DNA of 64,000 nucleotides from Sipunculus nudus (taxonomy: Eukaryota > Annelida > Sipuncula > Golfingiida > Sipunculidae): contig CM049315.1 of the NCBI GenBank assembly GCA_026874595.1, positions 69,697,916 to 69,761,915 on the forward strand, given 5' to 3'. The notes below the pieces were generated by a model that saw nothing but the letters and a program-made list of their open reading frames with translations, made no database searches and was not told the DNA's origin. The position numbers were made by a program, and so were the translations under genes. This document shows, one piece after another, positions 61,046 to 64,000 of the stretch; positions within the stretch are counted from its first letter, which is position 1; every line of letters begins with the position of its first letter.

Positions 61046-61150
61046 TGTCAAGGTCAGACTCCAGGTCGAACCTTGCCCAGAATTCTTTCAGCTTGGACAC
61101 TTTTAACCAGACATACATACATTGAGCCCAAAAGCATAAGTAAGTGTAAA
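61046..61150 (-). mobile_element. LTR end fragment of the gypsy-type family
   Basis: Reverse complement of the last about 55 bp of the LTR ending at 44821: GCTGAAAGAATTCTGGGCAA, then a GACC...GTCTGACCTTGACA block. Weaker similarity continues through ACATACATTGA. Probably a solo or truncated LTR; the body is not recognisable. Confidence 0.7.
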
Positions 61151-61639
61151 GACAAACATTAACTATATACAAGACTAATATATATATAATACGCAGTGGC
61201 ATATTGTCTCAGGCAAATTAGAGTATCTAAAATATCCAAACTGTAAAAGTAAGTTTTGACAACATAAATCAAAAGCGAGAACCCTAAAAGCAGTCACCAA
61301 GTGCGTGGGTTTGTGCTCTTGTGATTACTCTCTACAGTGCAAATGTATCAAGGCTCATGCCTACCCCTACCAAAATTCAGCAGTTTTGCAGCATATTTGA
61401 AGCAGTTTTTATGTAGATAGCCAGAGCAGTGTTTCCAGCAGATCTGCATCAGTTATTCAGCACAGTTACAGCATATGCTGTTTATGTACTCCAAGACCTA
61501 TGGATCATATGCTGAAAGTCTGCTACACACTTACCATGCATATACCGGGTATTGCGCAGCAGATTTTGAGCAGCGGTTTCAGCACAAATTGAGTGGTTCC
61601 AATTATCTAAATTAGTGCTCCAATGGAGCAGGCCTATTT

Positions 61640-61805
61640 GCATATCAGAAGCAGATATTGAGCAGAACTTTGGCAGAACCTGAGCAGTATGCTCTCCTGG
61701 CACAGACATGTGCTCTGCTGGAGCAGTGCTCTCGTACAGCAGTGCTCTCCTGGAGCAATCATCTGTGCTTTCCTCGAGCAGTGCTCCCCTGGAGCAGACC
61801 CGTGT
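61640..61805. repeat. Degenerate minisatellite, GAGCAGTGCTC-type units
   Basis: Repeated GAGCAGTGCTCTCCTG variants at a spacing of roughly 22-27 bp. Related AGCAGATTTTGAGCAG motifs extend left to about 61380. The motif is partly self-complementary. Confidence 0.7.
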
Positions 61806-62289
61806 TTATTGATGTTCACTTCACATTGCCCTTCCATCTTCTTATTAGTGTATTTATATGAGGGCCTACTTAGCAGTATTCTCTTTTACGCCAATTTCCA
61901 AAGAAATGAAAAACACATACCTTTCAATGTGTATGACAGAATTTTATTAATTATATACAGTTAATATAAGCTTATTCTTTTTCTTGCCTCTTGATAGATG
62001 AGGATCAACATCAATACATTTTTCATTCTCCCAGCCAAGTTTTCCACTGTCATGCATAAAGGGAAAGCCTAATAAATGATTAAAACAGCAGTTCAAACTA
62101 TCAGTGACTGGAATCTTTATTAAATAGTTGCGCCACTGAAAAAAGTCTCTAGCTTCAGAAATTCTCATGTTCAATGGGTAAACATATTTCCTAATTTTTT
62201 ACAAAGTGCGTTTTGTTTGGGCCGATAACATCAAGAATGTATGCAATACTGACCTAATTTCTGGCATGTACGTAGCAAATGTATAGAAA

Positions 62290-62600
62290 AATATGTATAT
62301 TAAAACTGATAAAAAAAAGATCAGTGGTGTTGACATTAGGCAGTCTTGAAGTGCAACAATGGGTTTTTAATGAAAAATTGAGTTTTTTCCTTAATATCTT
62401 TGTGAAACAAAGACCTAGTGACCCAATTTTTGGTATGGAAGGAGATTTTTGGGTACATTCACCTGTATGCAATATTTGGACTCGTTGGTCCAATGGTTTC
62501 AAAACGTACCCTGTTAAGGGCCTGCCAGCCGAATGGACAACGGACAAAGGACCATGACTATAGCTCAGATGACTTATAGTCAGCTGAGCTAAAAGCCTTT
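62290..62600. repeat. Dispersed repeat tail with inverted AGCTCAG motifs
   Basis: Contains ACAACGGACAAAGGACCATG, then ACTATAGCTCAGATGACTTA and AGTCAGCTGAGCTAAAAG. The last two form a short hairpin. I recognise this style of tail from bivalve dispersed repeats, but cannot name the family. Confidence 0.4.
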
Positions 62601-64000
62601 CTTTAGTGGAATATTCTGTCAAATATTACAATACACAATGTTCAAAGGTGTGCTTGACTACTATCAATGGTCTAAAAGCAGTCTAAATATAGTTTACATT
62701 CAGTAAAGTATGACCATAATTTTTTAATAAAAAAAAAATCAAAAATCAATCTAAATTAAAAATGTGATTTAAAATCCGATTTCTTTATTCAACAACCCCG
62801 GTAAGAAATATCTAATATTGAAAATGAGAGAGATTGGTATTGCACACAAAAGATTTGTTTAAACAGGATATTATTTTCCTTCTTGTTTGTAGGTGGACAC
62901 AAATTCAGAAAAAAAACATTGCCTTAATGGCCAGAATTACAATATGCTCTGAACAACTTTGTCCCCTTAAACTCATGAGATAGAGGATAGAAAGCATGAC
63001 TGTAAATTTTTAAATGTCTGGCCCTAAGCCTAAGCCAGGTTTTTAGTGTCTTGCAAACAGAAATGAAGAATTGTTTTTTAATTGGGAGATTGTAAAATTC
63101 AGATCAGAGGCTTTTGATCAAACCTTGAATTTGAATTATGTTTGGAACTCAAGCCCGTGGCTCTTTTCTCTTATTAACGCTATAATCTGTTTCCTTCCCC
63201 CACAACTCCCCCGCCCCCTTCCCGATTTCAAAATGTCCTACTTGAGCATGCACAAGAGAAGCGTCTAGGCAGACCATCAGAGTGCGACCATCAGATTTAC
63301 TGTTTTACAGATCTCCAGAACATGTTGACCAGCCCATCATATTAAAATATTTACAATTAAAGATCTACCTAAATTCGATACTATCAGACATGCTAAGAAA
63401 GTGGAGAACTTACATTTTCGTGTGCCTTGGTTGACAATATGTCCTCCTTTCCTGTTACCGGTACCAGCTTTGTGCTTTGTTTTAAACAGCATGGGCCACG
63501 GTTTATAGGTTAGTCAAGTTCGAGATGAGGCAGTGTTGATGTGTATCATGTATCCAAACACAGGAGTTGAAGTCAAGTGGCATTAACCGGGGCAGCAATG
63601 GACCCCTCTGCTCAGCACAATTACACCGGAATACTGGATCTATTTTTTCTGCCTAACAATGCCTAACTCAAACTGTAAATATAATGTTTTCAATCTCTCA
63701 ATCTTTATTCAGCAATCGAGGAAAAGGTCTAATGATTGTGTCCCTGTGTTAGCCAAAATAATACAAAATTTAAACCCTGATTGTCGTTATATTGGGCCAT
63801 TATCTTTACCAAAATAGTTAAATAGGGCGATTTAGAAAAAGGTGGTCGGGACTTAGGGGAGGGGGGCGGGGCTAAGTAGGCCCTAATTATCGTGGTTCAT
63901 TTCAGCAATCCTTCAGCGTACTGGTGTGCTCTAAATATGCTGTCCCAACTTGTAAAGAATTAATTTAATTGCACTGTATATTGTCTATGTAAGAGCAGCA
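62601..64000. other. Non-coding right edge
   Basis: No gene recognised. The open frame at 63071-63268 has no domain and no splice context. Confidence 0.5.

Overview
The window is metazoan nuclear DNA. Genes are split by GT-AG introns, the sequence is AT-rich, and it is full of microsatellites, minisatellites, miniature inverted-repeat elements, a LINE and an LTR retrotransposon. The gene families and repeats suggest a lophotrochozoan, most likely a bivalve mollusc. That placement is inference; nothing here names the species.

Left half (1-37,067, plus strand). This is a tandem array of genes homologous only to the C-terminal half of Polo-like kinase 4 (PLK4): the cryptic polo box (PB1-PB2) and the third polo box (PB3). 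No kinase domain is visible anywhere in the window. Five copies are recognisable. Copy A (1-824) is cut by the window edge, frameshifted, and lacks its last exon. A relic holds only part of exon 3 (9417-9590). Copy B (14252-17302) is complete except for one missing T. Copy C (20811-23860) is a clear pseudogene with at least three lesions. Copy D (32284-35371) is intact: seven exons and 402 codons. B, C and D share the same first exon (ATG, six codons, then a GT donor). Each has a TATA box 90-148 bp upstream, preceded by a shared CAGGTC / GGGACG / GGT block. So the kinase-less start looks like a real gene start rather than an accident of prediction. A and D lie inside a duplicated segment of about 3 kb (1-3241 and 34182-37067). 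The relic and B share a duplicated 3' flank (9596-10640 and 17500-18570).

Middle (37,465-44,821). This is a Ty3/gypsy-type element cut at its 5' end. An integrase C-terminal piece lies before the reverse transcriptase, and RNase H is followed directly by a polypurine tract and an LTR. That order resembles Gmr1-type elements. A 4.2-kb L1/Tx1-like LINE on the minus strand is inserted in it, flanked by a perfect 13-bp target duplication.

Right part (46,000-60,400, minus strand). There is a pair of duplicated secreted-protein genes with a PAN/apple-like domain and an F5/8 type C (discoidin) domain. Copy E (46770-52710) has a signal peptide and four clean exons. Copy F (56791-59170) has broken 5' exons, and a palindromic element (59220-59870) sits just upstream. 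Two minisatellites, an 875-bp hAT-type non-autonomous element with an 8-bp target duplication, a tRNA-derived SINE and several dispersed repeats fill the rest.

Working hypothesis: the array supplies free polo-box proteins that could bind PLK4 partners, or dimerise with PLK4, without phosphorylating anything. They could act as natural competitive regulators of centriole duplication. Function and expression are not shown by the sequence.
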